The notes below the pieces were generated by a model that was given only the letters and a program-made list of their open reading frames with translations, was not told the DNA's origin and did not search any database. 48,133 nucleotides of DNA, taken from assembly GCA_030147845.1 (NCBI GenBank), contig JASBUN010000039.1, forward strand, positions 1 through 48,133, given 5' to 3'. Every line of letters starts with the position of its first letter. The stretch's first letter is position 1. The position numbers were made by a program, and so were the translations under genes. Shown one piece after another: positions 6,870 to 14,694 of this stretch. Source of the DNA: Gammaproteobacteria bacterium (lineage in GTDB: Bacteria; Pseudomonadota; Gammaproteobacteria; JASBUN01).

Positions 6870-7879
6870 ACGTCTCTCATATCGTTCTCGCCGCGCCGCA
6901 ATGGTTGTGGCTGGGCGTACCACTGGTAATGCTCGGCGTGTGGCGCGCCGCCGGCGCGGCGCACATCAATGATCGATTGCAAGCGGAATCGGCCAACCAC
7001 TTTGTACATCCTCTGGCCGGCCGGTTGCCGCTGGCCGATCTGACGGCGCGTCGACTTCATGCACCGCGATTAAGCTCCAGCGTACAGTGGTTAGCGTTGG
7101 CCTGTTTAATACTTGCGTTGGCACAACCGCAGCGTGTCGGCCAACCCCTGCCGCAGGCACCCGCTAGCCGGGACATCGTCTTGGTCGTCGATAGCTCGAT
7201 CAGCATGGCCTTGCGCGACTACCTCGTCGACGGCAAGCCGGTCACGCGTATGACATTGTTGAAAGGGATACTAGGTCGTTTTGTCGCAGGCCTGCCCGGC
7301 GACCGCCTATCCGTAGTGGTTTATGGTGATCACCCATTCGTGCTCGTGCCGCCGACCAAAGATCACGCCTTGGTCACGCGTATGCTGGCCAGGATCCGAA
7401 TCGGCATCGCCGGGCGAACCAATGCGATCGGCGAAGCGGTGGCGCTCGCCGTCAAGCAAGCCCGAAGTGACCCCTCTCGGCGTAAAATTATCATCCTATT
7501 CAGCGGCGGCGCGCGCCCGACTGGCGACATAGGACCACAACAAGCAGCCAAGCTGGTAGCCGAAAATGGGATGCATCTCTATACCATCGCCATTGGCGCA
7601 ACCGGCAAGTACGACAACACCAACACGCCGATGCAATTGCTTTACGATCCAGCCGACCGCCAACGCTTGCGACGCATGGCTGAACGCGCCGACGGCCGTT
7701 TCTACTGGGCCGGTGACACTGACACCCTCGCGCATGCGATCGCCGACATATCGCGTTTGGAAACCAAACCGCCGACCAACCGGGTGCGCTACATCACCGA
7801 ACCTTTGTATCAATGGCCGCTGCTGCTGGCAATGCTACTGCTAACCGGATCGCGCATGTTGCGCATTGGTCGGGGTTAG
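6866..7879 (+). CDS. batA: BatA-like VWA-domain membrane protein
   Basis: The start is the GTG at 6866 that overlaps the DUF4381 stop (GTGA). The open frame runs further up but would overlap that gene by over 100 bases. The 337-residue protein has two N-terminal membrane helices (about 12-26 and 73-88), a VWA domain whose MIDAS motif reads DSSIS at 109-113, and a C-terminal membrane helix (about 312-330). MIDAS sites bind Mg2+ and protein ligands. BatA is thought to form a membrane complex with BatB, driven by MoxR. Start codon and overlap are inferred from translational coupling. Confidence 0.85.
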   Translation: MNVSHIVLAAPQWLWLGVPLVMLGVWRAAGAAHINDRLQAESANHFVHPLAGRLPLADLTARRLHAPRLSSSVQWLALACLILALAQPQRVGQPLPQAPASRDIVLVVDSSISMALRDYLVDGKPVTRMTLLKGILGRFVAGLPGDRLSVVVYGDHPFVLVPPTKDHALVTRMLARIRIGIAGRTNAIGEAVALAVKQARSDPSRRKIIILFSGGARPTGDIGPQQAAKLVAENGMHLYTIAIGATGKYDNTNTPMQLLYDPADRQRLRRMAERADGRFYWAGDTDTLAHAIADISRLETKPPTNRVRYITEPLYQWPLLLAMLLLTGSRMLRIGRG

Positions 7880-7881
7880 GT

Positions 7882-9744
7882 ATGAACTACGTTTGGCAAT
7901 GGCTGCAACAGATCGAATGGCGTCAGCCGTTGTGGTTATTGTTGGCCGCGCAGCCAGTCTTGCTTCTGCTGTTTCGGCGCCTGCGCGCGCAGCGGAAATT
8001 CTTGCGCTATGGCGAGTCCCACTTGTTGCCGTGGTTGAAATGGTCCAGGCCGAGGTCCGGCCGGCGCCGGCTGATCAATCCGTGGCTGCTGTATAGTTTG
8101 GCATGGTTGCTATTGTGCGCCGCCCTTGCCGGCCCGCGCATCGCCGCCAATGTGCCCGGTGACGAGTGGCGTTCCGGCGCCGATATCATGGTGGTGGTGG
8201 ATGTTTCGCGCTCCATGTCGGCGCAGGACGTTCGGCCGTCACGAATGGGGCGCGTTACTATCGAGCTGCATGAGCTGCTGGACCGCCTGCACGGAGACCG
8301 AGTCGGTCTAGTCGTTTTTGCCGGCCGTGCACATCTACTCGCACCGTTGACCTTCGATACCCGTGCTATGGGGGCCTATGTCGATTCTCTACACACCGGA
8401 ATCATTCCCACTGCCGGCAGCGTTATCGCGCCCGCGTTGAATCTCGCACGTCGTGAATTACTGGCGCACGGGCGCAGCGCGCGGGCTGTTCTGTTGGTCA
8501 CTGACGGCGATGACGGTTCCATCCACGCAGGCACCAAACAAGCACTGGACGACGCTGTGCACGCACTGCGTACGGCCGACATTCCGCTGTATGTCCTCGG
8601 CGTAGGAACGGTGGAAGGCGCAGGCATCGCGACGGGCTCCGGTCGTTGGCTAAGCGTCGACGGTCGACCGGTCGTAACGCGTCTGAACGAATCGTTGCTA
8701 ACCCGACTGGCACGCTCGGATCACGGCGTCTATGCGCGCACGACCGACGACGATAGCGATTGGATCGACCTCTATGATCACGGTATGCAGCGCTTATCGG
8801 CGCATGACCTGAACGCGGAACAAGCCAAGCGCATTGTCTGGCACGAACTATATCCCTGGTTGCTGCTGCCCGCCCTTGTGCTGCTGGTGTTCCTTTATAT
8901 ACCGCTACCGCGGAGCGCCGCGGCCGTCGGGCTCGGCTTGCTAGTGGCGGGCATGCTGGTCACACCACCGCCAGTGCGCGCCGCAAATGCCGATGCACTG
9001 CGCCAAGCCTACGCGGCTTATCAACGCCAAGACTTCGCCCGCGCCCACAGCATTTATGCACGCCTGCGCGGCTACGCGGCGCGCATTGGGCAAGCCTCGA
9101 GCGCCTATCGTCTCGGTGATTTCGATAACGCCGTTCAGCAGTTCACCCAGGCGGTTCTGGTCGCTGATAACGATGCCGATCGCGCCGTAGCGCTATACGA
9201 TCTGGGCAACAGTCATTTTCGGCTGGGCGACTATGGCGCGGCTGTGCATGCCTATGCCGATGCACAACGTTATCGCCGTGCTTATCCGCAGGCGCGGGCC
9301 AACGGCGAGCTTGCCGCACGGCTAGCGCGCTTGGTCGCGCGGCAAATGGCGATGGCCGGCGACGGCTCGGGCGCCGGGAGCGGTCGGGGTAGCGGGCGAT
9401 CCGCCACCGATGACTCGGGCGTCGCCGGCGACATGCGCCTGGGGGAATCGAAATACGCGCGCGCGCCGATCGTCGGCGACGGCGAGCGAGCGGCGCCGGG
9501 AGAAGCTTTATCGGAACTCATCGCTCGCGGCGTTCGACGTGCTCGAACGGTATCACAGGCGGACACGACATCGAGCACGGACCAAGCGACCGTGGGATTC
9601 GCGACCATGGCCGGTACGCGCGCGGCCATGCAGCGTCTCGGTAACGATAACCGTCCGTTATGGCGTGGCTTATTTGAGTTTGAAGAGGGGTTCCCAGCTC
9701 CTGTGACAAAACCGCAACGGCTGCCGGGTGTGCCGCCATGGTAG
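7882..9744 (+). CDS. batB: BatB-like VWA protein fused to TPR domain
   Basis: ATG 7882 lies two bases after the batA stop, with GGGG/AGG close upstream. The 620-residue protein has two N-terminal membrane helices (about 16-31 and 66-86), a VWA domain with MIDAS motif DVSRS (107-111), two further membrane helices (about 323-365), then tetratricopeptide repeats (about 371-480; for example VALYDLGNSHFRLGDYGAAV). A Gly/Ser-rich disordered segment and a C-terminal tail with LWRGLFEFEEGF finish it. In some bacteria the TPR part is a separate gene, batC, so this is a natural BatB-BatC fusion. The TPR would lie in the periplasm, where it could recruit partners. Confidence 0.88.
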   Translation: MNYVWQWLQQIEWRQPLWLLLAAQPVLLLLFRRLRAQRKFLRYGESHLLPWLKWSRPRSGRRRLINPWLLYSLAWLLLCAALAGPRIAANVPGDEWRSGADIMVVVDVSRSMSAQDVRPSRMGRVTIELHELLDRLHGDRVGLVVFAGRAHLLAPLTFDTRAMGAYVDSLHTGIIPTAGSVIAPALNLARRELLAHGRSARAVLLVTDGDDGSIHAGTKQALDDAVHALRTADIPLYVLGVGTVEGAGIATGSGRWLSVDGRPVVTRLNESLLTRLARSDHGVYARTTDDDSDWIDLYDHGMQRLSAHDLNAEQAKRIVWHELYPWLLLPALVLLVFLYIPLPRSAAAVGLGLLVAGMLVTPPPVRAANADALRQAYAAYQRQDFARAHSIYARLRGYAARIGQASSAYRLGDFDNAVQQFTQAVLVADNDADRAVALYDLGNSHFRLGDYGAAVHAYADAQRYRRAYPQARANGELAARLARLVARQMAMAGDGSGAGSGRGSGRSATDDSGVAGDMRLGESKYARAPIVGDGERAAPGEALSELIARGVRRARTVSQADTTSSTDQATVGFATMAGTRAAMQRLGNDNRPLWRGLFEFEEGFPAPVTKPQRLPGVPPW

Positions 9745-11213
9745 CCTGGCTGCGCCGTTACTTAATCCTAACACTGATATTTTCGCCAACCACGGTGCTG
9801 GCAGAGGTGCCTAGTCTGCAATGGCAGAACCTCGCCGGTCAGACGCAACTGGGGCAAGCGCTAACCGCTCAATTGACCGCGACCGGCGTGCAACAGGCCT
9901 TGGGACGCATCGACTTAACGGCGTTGCGATCGGCGTTCGGCGTCGTCATCGACAACGTACGAAAAGACACCGTCAATGGCCGCAGCGTGCAGCGCCTTAC
10001 ATTAAAATTGTATCCGCGCACCACCGGCACGTTGACTATCGTGCCGCTGCAATTGGATTCCGCGCATACCGAGCTTCGCCACGTCACCGTCACGGAAGCA
10101 AACCTCGGTGACGGCCCGGTACGCGTAACGTCAACGAGTTCTGCTACACGTGCTTGGGAACGCCAGCAGATAATCGTACAAATGGAGGTGCGCTCCCGAC
10201 AAGCGTTCGACACGTTAGAGAGTGATCAAAACGACTTCCCCGGCTTCAAGGCCATACGTTTGCCACCAAGTCATGACAAGGAAATTGACGGCGGCCTGAC
10301 CTATTTTGTTCACCGTATCGCTTGGGCGCTGTTCCCACTGCGCGCCGGGCGACTGCCGCTGGTGTTGCCTCCGGTACGGTACGTTCACAACGGCCTCACC
10401 CAGCGCGTCTTCTATGCGCCTTTGAATACGCTGACGGTGCGCGCGCTGCCGGCCTATATAGCTCCCGTCATTCCGGTCGGCGCCGTGCATATCGACAGCT
10501 CGGTCACGCCCTCCTCGCCGTTGCGTACCGGCGCGTTTGCCTATTGGAATGTCACCGCGCGTGGCAACGGTGTACCGGCGCAGTGGTTACCGCCGGTGCT
10601 GGGCGATATGAGTAACACTCCGTCGATTCGATATTTCCCTGCACACAGCCAACGCACTGACCGTCTTACCGCGCAGGGCGTCGAAGGGCAATTGCAATTA
10701 AAAATTCCGTTCAAACCACTACAAAGCGGTCGTGTTGTATTACCAAAATTGCGGATGCAGTTTTTCGATCCGCTACGGGGTCGGCTGGTGAGCCGGCGAA
10801 TTGACGCTCCAAGCCGCTTAAGTATCGGCCTGTTTATATGGATAACGACCTGCCTGACACTAACGCTGCTGCTGGGGTGGATTTCTCTACAAACGATACG
10901 TTGGCTACGGCAACAACGCCGCCGCAGGAAGCTGCGCCAACGTGCTTATAGTTGTATTGAGAAGGCGCGCGATGCGTTTCAGTTGCGTGACGGGTTGCGT
11001 CTATTGGCCGATGCCGAGTGCTGGAATCCAAACGTAACGGTTAACGAATGGCGTGCAAAATGGGCCGCTCGCTACCGGCTCGACGCACGCCTTAGCGAGG
11101 GTTTGATGCAACTATCCCGCGCTTGCTACGGTCCGAGATCCGAGAATACGGTGACGCTGGATGCAATACGGCGCACGCTGCTGGAAACGGCACGCCCCGC
11201 ACGATTTCACTGA
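9738..11213 (+). CDS. batD: BatD-like periplasmic/membrane protein
   Basis: The ATG overlaps the batB end by 7 bases. The 491-residue product has a signal peptide (cut after TTVLA near residue 22), repeated beta-rich modules with LGQALTAQLTATG and AWERQQIIVQMEV, one membrane helix (about 363-384) and an arginine-rich cytosolic tail. This is the layout of BatD, the large periplasmic component of Bat complexes. The short gap to the convergent sigma-54 activator gene (53 bases) contains no strong terminator hairpin. Confidence 0.82.
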   Translation: MVAWLRRYLILTLIFSPTTVLAEVPSLQWQNLAGQTQLGQALTAQLTATGVQQALGRIDLTALRSAFGVVIDNVRKDTVNGRSVQRLTLKLYPRTTGTLTIVPLQLDSAHTELRHVTVTEANLGDGPVRVTSTSSATRAWERQQIIVQMEVRSRQAFDTLESDQNDFPGFKAIRLPPSHDKEIDGGLTYFVHRIAWALFPLRAGRLPLVLPPVRYVHNGLTQRVFYAPLNTLTVRALPAYIAPVIPVGAVHIDSSVTPSSPLRTGAFAYWNVTARGNGVPAQWLPPVLGDMSNTPSIRYFPAHSQRTDRLTAQGVEGQLQLKIPFKPLQSGRVVLPKLRMQFFDPLRGRLVSRRIDAPSRLSIGLFIWITTCLTLTLLLGWISLQTIRWLRQQRRRRKLRQRAYSCIEKARDAFQLRDGLRLLADAECWNPNVTVNEWRAKWAARYRLDARLSEGLMQLSRACYGPRSENTVTLDAIRRTLLETARPARFH

Positions 11214-11266
11214 CCATCTATCCGGCTGTGGCGTCGAAGCGAGTTGTCGCGTAATCGCCGCTAGCT

Positions 11267-12583
11267 TTATCCGCGACGTAACTGCTGCACGCGGCGATAC
11301 AATGTGCGTTCGCTGATGTCGAGCATGCGTGCCGCGCGTGCTCGATGTCCATGCGAAAGACGCAAAGCATCAATGATCGCCTCATCGGTGAGGCGGCCGC
11401 GCCGAGATAACAGTTCCGGAGGTGGGCTATGTGCCGGTGCCGGCACCGCGGAGCGCGCGCCTTCAAATACAATATGTGAAGGGCTTATGACTTCCTCACA
11501 GGCAAGAATCGTCGCGCGTTCGATAATATTACGAAGTTCGCGCACATTTCCGGGATAATCGTAGCTCAACAAGCGCTCGATCACCTCAGCCGACAACGGC
11601 ACATGGCGATCACCTTGCTCCAAATGGGAAAGAAAATGCTCCGTGAGTGCCGCAATATCGTCCTTACGCTCGCGCAAAGGTGGAATATTTATTGGGAATG
11701 CCGTCAAACGATAGTACAGATCTTGGCGAAACTGCCCTTCGGCGACCATCTCTTGCACGTTACGATTGGTTGCGGCGATGACACGTACATCCACTTTAAT
11801 GTATTCGGTGCCGCCAAGGCGGCGGATGGTACCGCTTTCCAGTGCGCGTAACAGTTTGGTCTGCAGCGACAAGGGCAGCTCACAGACCTCGTCGATGAAC
11901 AACGTGCCACCGTCGGCCGCCTCGAACAGTCCTTTTTTGCGCGACACCGCACCGGTGAAGGCGCCTTTTTCATGTCCGAACAGTTCGCTTTCAATAAGGT
12001 TTTCACCCAGCGTGCCGCAATCGACTACCACTAGCGGCTTATTGGCGCGCTTCGAATAGTGATGAATATATGCGGCAACGCGCTCCTTACCCACCCCACT
12101 TTCGCCAAGCAGTAATACGGTAGTCTGAGTTGGGGCCACCCGCTGCAATAAGCTGGTCAAGCGCAACAACAAACGCGAGCGACCAATCAGGCTGCAGTCG
12201 TCATCGCTCGACTGACTAACCGCCTGGATGTATTCGCCCATATATAACACTTCGCCATCGTCGCCATGAATGGGCGCCGCCTGAATTTGTACGTACTCTT
12301 CCTTGCTTTCCCGATCGTAATGAACGTGCATGACGTGCAGCGGTTGACCCGTTGCGAACACGGACTCCAATGGGCAATGCTCGCCGTGTTGACTACACGG
12401 CACGTCTGATCGATGCGAAATGGCATAGCAGTGATGCCCAACGACGTTGTCGCGGCACTTTCCGTAGCGTTCCAAATAGGCGCTATTGGCCGCAACGATG
12501 TTGTAATTGCGATCGATCACCACGAACGGCTCGGGTAACATATCGATGATCTGTTCGCAGTTGGGTTTGGCAGAATCCGTCAT
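11267..12583 (-). CDS. Sigma-54-dependent activator with cysteine-bearing PAS sensor
   Basis: This 438-residue enhancer-binding protein has an N-terminal PAS domain (about 10-120), a sigma-54 AAA+ core with Walker A GESGVGKE (160-167), the sigma-54 contact GAFTGA (207-212) and Walker B TLFIDE (227-232), and a Fis-type helix-turn-helix at 395-438 ([21 protein letters not shown]). The PAS domain holds four cysteines, C43, C52, C63 and C70, three of them spaced C-x10-C-x6-C, with histidines between. That is a plausible redox, haem or Fe-S/metal sensing site, but the cofactor is unknown. No receiver domain is present, so the signal is sensed directly. Targets are not known; TGACA palindromes upstream suggest autoregulation. 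Confidence 0.88.
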   Translation of the reverse strand: MTDSAKPNCEQIIDMLPEPFVVIDRNYNIVAANSAYLERYGKCRDNVVGHHCYAISHRSDVPCSQHGEHCPLESVFATGQPLHVMHVHYDRESKEEYVQIQAAPIHGDDGEVLYMGEYIQAVSQSSDDDCSLIGRSRLLLRLTSLLQRVAPTQTTVLLLGESGVGKERVAAYIHHYSKRANKPLVVVDCGTLGENLIESELFGHEKGAFTGAVSRKKGLFEAADGGTLFIDEVCELPLSLQTKLLRALESGTIRRLGGTEYIKVDVRVIAATNRNVQEMVAEGQFRQDLYYRLTAFPINIPPLRERKDDIAALTEHFLSHLEQGDRHVPLSAEVIERLLSYDYPGNVRELRNIIERATILACEEVISPSHIVFEGARSAVPAPAHSPPPELLSRRGRLTDEAIIDALRLSHGHRARAARMLDISERTLYRRVQQLRRG

Positions 12584-12651
12584 GTGACATACCCCGCTTG
12601 GCGGTGAGTGTCATGACCGGCATGACAACGGCGTCAGGCTGTCACAGTCGG
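12584..12651. promoter_or_regulatory. Cluster of TGTCA/TGACA half-sites upstream of the sigma-54 activator
   Basis: A perfect inverted repeat, TGTCATG (12609-12615) and CATGACA (12621-12627), with a 5-base centre lies 26 bases before the activator start codon. A further TGACA sits at about 12585-12589 and a GTCACA at about 12641-12646. Several copies of one half-site near a regulator gene usually mean an operator. The activator itself is the obvious candidate, but another regulator is possible. Confidence 0.45.
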
Positions 12652-12704
12652 ACTACCAAATCAAGCGGCTGGTTCGAGTTCAATTGCACCCTCTCGTCCG
12701 CCAT

Positions 12705-12774
12705 GCACGGATGAATCCGTGCCTACACAAGCGGGCCGGATTCCGTCATTCTTCATGCATGGATAAATCCGTGC
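12705..12774. repeat. Two REP-like palindromes of the GCACGGATNNATCCGTGC class
   Basis: GCACGGATGAATCCGTGC followed by CTAC lies at 12705-12726. A degenerate second palindrome (GCATGGATAAATCCGTGC) lies at 12757-12774. Reversed, the first reads GTAG plus palindrome, the form of REP elements mobilised by TnpA-REP (RAYT) proteins. The same palindrome recurs at 44721-45009 and 47977-48058. They fill the space between dinB and the sigma-54 activator gene. Confidence 0.75.
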
Positions 12775-12812
12775 CGAAAACGGCGGCGGTAGCGTCGTGA
12801 AGGCGGCCATCC

Positions 12813-13970
12813 TCAAGGCTTGAGCGTACGTCCTCGTCGCAGCGCGCCACGTCCAAAACGGGCGCTGATGTCGTCAGACAGGCGGTCTACGTCTTGCCGA
12901 CGGATATCCCGCGCTTGCGCGAACAAGTCGGTTTGATTGGTTTGCGTAGACTCCAAGGCGCTTACCCCCACTCCGACCAATCGTACCGGCGCCGACAGCG
13001 GCAGCAATCGTTGATCCAATAAGCGATTGGCAGTCGCCCACAATGCGTCGGTAGCATGGGTCGGTTGTTCCAGCGTGTGAGCGCGCGTCAGCGTGTGAAA
13101 ATCAGCATAACGCAGCTTCAGGGATACTGTGCGGGCGCGCAACTGAGCTTGTCGCAGACGATAGGCGACTTGCTCGGTCATAGTCAAAAGGTTTGACTTC
13201 AATACGTTGACGTCGTCAATGTCATGTTCAAAGGTAGTTTCGTGCGAGATCGACTTGGCCTGACGATCAGGTACGACGGTACGTTCGTCACGACCGTGTG
13301 CCAGCTGCCATAAATGTTCACCGAATTTTCCGAATCGTCCACACAGCCAGTTTTTGGATCGCTGCCGAAGCTGACCAACGGTATGGATACCGAGTTCATC
13401 GAACACTCGCGCACCCACTCGCCCAACGCCCCATAAGCGCTGCACCGGCAGCGGGTCCAGGAACGGCTGGATATCCTGCTCATGAATCACGACAAAGCCG
13501 TTCGGCTTATCGAAATCGCTAGCCAGTTTGGCCAAAAATTTGTTCGGCGCAACACCGACGGAGGCTACCAAACCCAACTCGGTCAGTATGTCGTTTTTGA
13601 TTTGGCGGGCAATGGATTCGGACGACCCGAATAACCTTTCGCTGGCGCGCGCATCCATGAACGCTTCGTCCAGCGACAGCGGTTCCACCAGCGGTGTATA
13701 GCGTTCGAATATATGCCTGATTTTCCGCGATACATCGGCGTAATATTTGATGCGCGGCGGGAGAAATACGGCTTGTGGACACAATCGGTACGCCTGTGCG
13801 GCCGGCATGGCGCTGTGAATGCCAAATGTACGGGCGGCATAATTGGCGGCCGCGACGACGCCACGGCCGTCGGCTGATCCGCCGACAACTACCGCACGGC
13901 CGACCAACTCAGGGCGATCCCGCTCCTCGACCGAGGCATAGAAGGCATCCATATCGACATGGATGATCAT
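12813..13970 (-). CDS. dinB: DNA polymerase IV (Y family)
   Basis: This 385-residue Y-family polymerase has the catalytic acids visible: D6 and D8 in HVDMDAFYASVE, and D101/E102 in LSLDEAFMD. The helix-hairpin-helix region (about 170-215, LWGVGRVGARVFDELG) and the little-finger domain follow. Tyr11 sits at the position of the ribonucleotide steric gate. It performs error-prone bypass of damaged bases. It lies 13 bases behind tpm and is the last gene of the apparent lon-tpm-dinB operon. No LexA-like palindrome of the kind seen at lexA and imuA lies within about 100 bases upstream, so control probably comes from the operon promoter. Confidence 0.95.
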   Translation of the reverse strand: MIIHVDMDAFYASVEERDRPELVGRAVVVGGSADGRGVVAAANYAARTFGIHSAMPAAQAYRLCPQAVFLPPRIKYYADVSRKIRHIFERYTPLVEPLSLDEAFMDARASERLFGSSESIARQIKNDILTELGLVASVGVAPNKFLAKLASDFDKPNGFVVIHEQDIQPFLDPLPVQRLWGVGRVGARVFDELGIHTVGQLRQRSKNWLCGRFGKFGEHLWQLAHGRDERTVVPDRQAKSISHETTFEHDIDDVNVLKSNLLTMTEQVAYRLRQAQLRARTVSLKLRYADFHTLTRAHTLEQPTHATDALWATANRLLDQRLLPLSAPVRLVGVGVSALESTQTNQTDLFAQARDIRRQDVDRLSDDISARFGRGALRRGRTLKP

Positions 13971-13983
13971 GCACGCCTACGAA

Positions 13984-14658
13984 TCATGCGCGCTTTGAAC
14001 TGGTTCGCGGGCATAGTAGATAACTTTTTTCTATCAATGCGGAAATGCCTTTATCGCGAAGGTGCGGGTTCGCCGCCAAGACATCCCGTTGCGCCAAGTT
14101 TTCCAGCGTGTACGTATCGTCATATAGCGCACGGACTTCTGTCTCGCCTACCGAGAACGGCGGTCCCTGGACATGCTCATCAGGATATTCGAGCGTTACC
14201 AGCAGCGTCCGCGCCTGCGGGTCCAGCAGATGTTTGAGATGTGCGACGTAGCGTCGGCGCAGATCGGCCGGCAACGCAATCAGCGACGCACGATCATAAA
14301 CAACCGAAACACCTTTCAAATCGGCCGGCCGTAGCGCAAAGAAATCCCCGCACAGGATGTTAACCGCGCCATTGCTGAAACTGGTGTGATGATCGTGTTC
14401 GACGATGTCAGGAATCAGATCGTTTTCACGGAAAAAGGCTTCGGCCGCAATTGGACTCAGTTCGACACCGACTACTTCGTAGCCGTTTCGAGCGAACCAC
14501 AAAATGTCGCGGCTCTTGCCGCATAAAGGTACAAATATGCGTGCTCCGGCAAGCGCACCAACGCGCGGCCAATATTCCCGGAGTTGCGGATTAACTTCCT
14601 TTTGGTGAAAACCAATCTGGTCGCGTTGCCATCGTTCCTGCCAAAACTCCGGTTCCAT
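13984..14658 (-). CDS. tpm: Thiopurine S-methyltransferase
   Basis: This 224-residue protein starts MEPEFWQERW and has the TPMT signatures: W-x-x-x-x-I-G-F-H, then VFVPLCGKS-like IFVPLCGKSRDILWFA (the SAM-binding loop), VVGVELSPIAAEAFF, and YDRASLIALP near residue 125. The full family length is present. Bacterial TPMT methylates thiols, selenium and tellurium oxyanions or thiopurines using SAM, usually for detoxification. It sits between lon (36 bases) and dinB (13 bases) on the same strand. That context suggests a stress-related role, which is inference. Confidence 0.93.
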   Translation of the reverse strand: MEPEFWQERWQRDQIGFHQKEVNPQLREYWPRVGALAGARIFVPLCGKSRDILWFARNGYEVVGVELSPIAAEAFFRENDLIPDIVEHDHHTSFSNGAVNILCGDFFALRPADLKGVSVVYDRASLIALPADLRRRYVAHLKHLLDPQARTLLVTLEYPDEHVQGPPFSVGETEVRALYDDTYTLENLAQRDVLAANPHLRDKGISALIEKSYLLCPRTSSKRA

Positions 14659-14694
14659 AGTGCCCGCCTTCAGACCTGCGGTTATACGATAGTT

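Noticed and set aside
11214..11266. A terminator between the Bat operon and the sigma-54 activator gene
   Set aside because: Only a 4-bp stem (GCGA/TCGC) is present without a T-run.
12669..12682. GGTTCGAGTTC, like a tRNA T-loop
   Set aside because: No acceptor stem, anticodon arm or CCA end fits around it.
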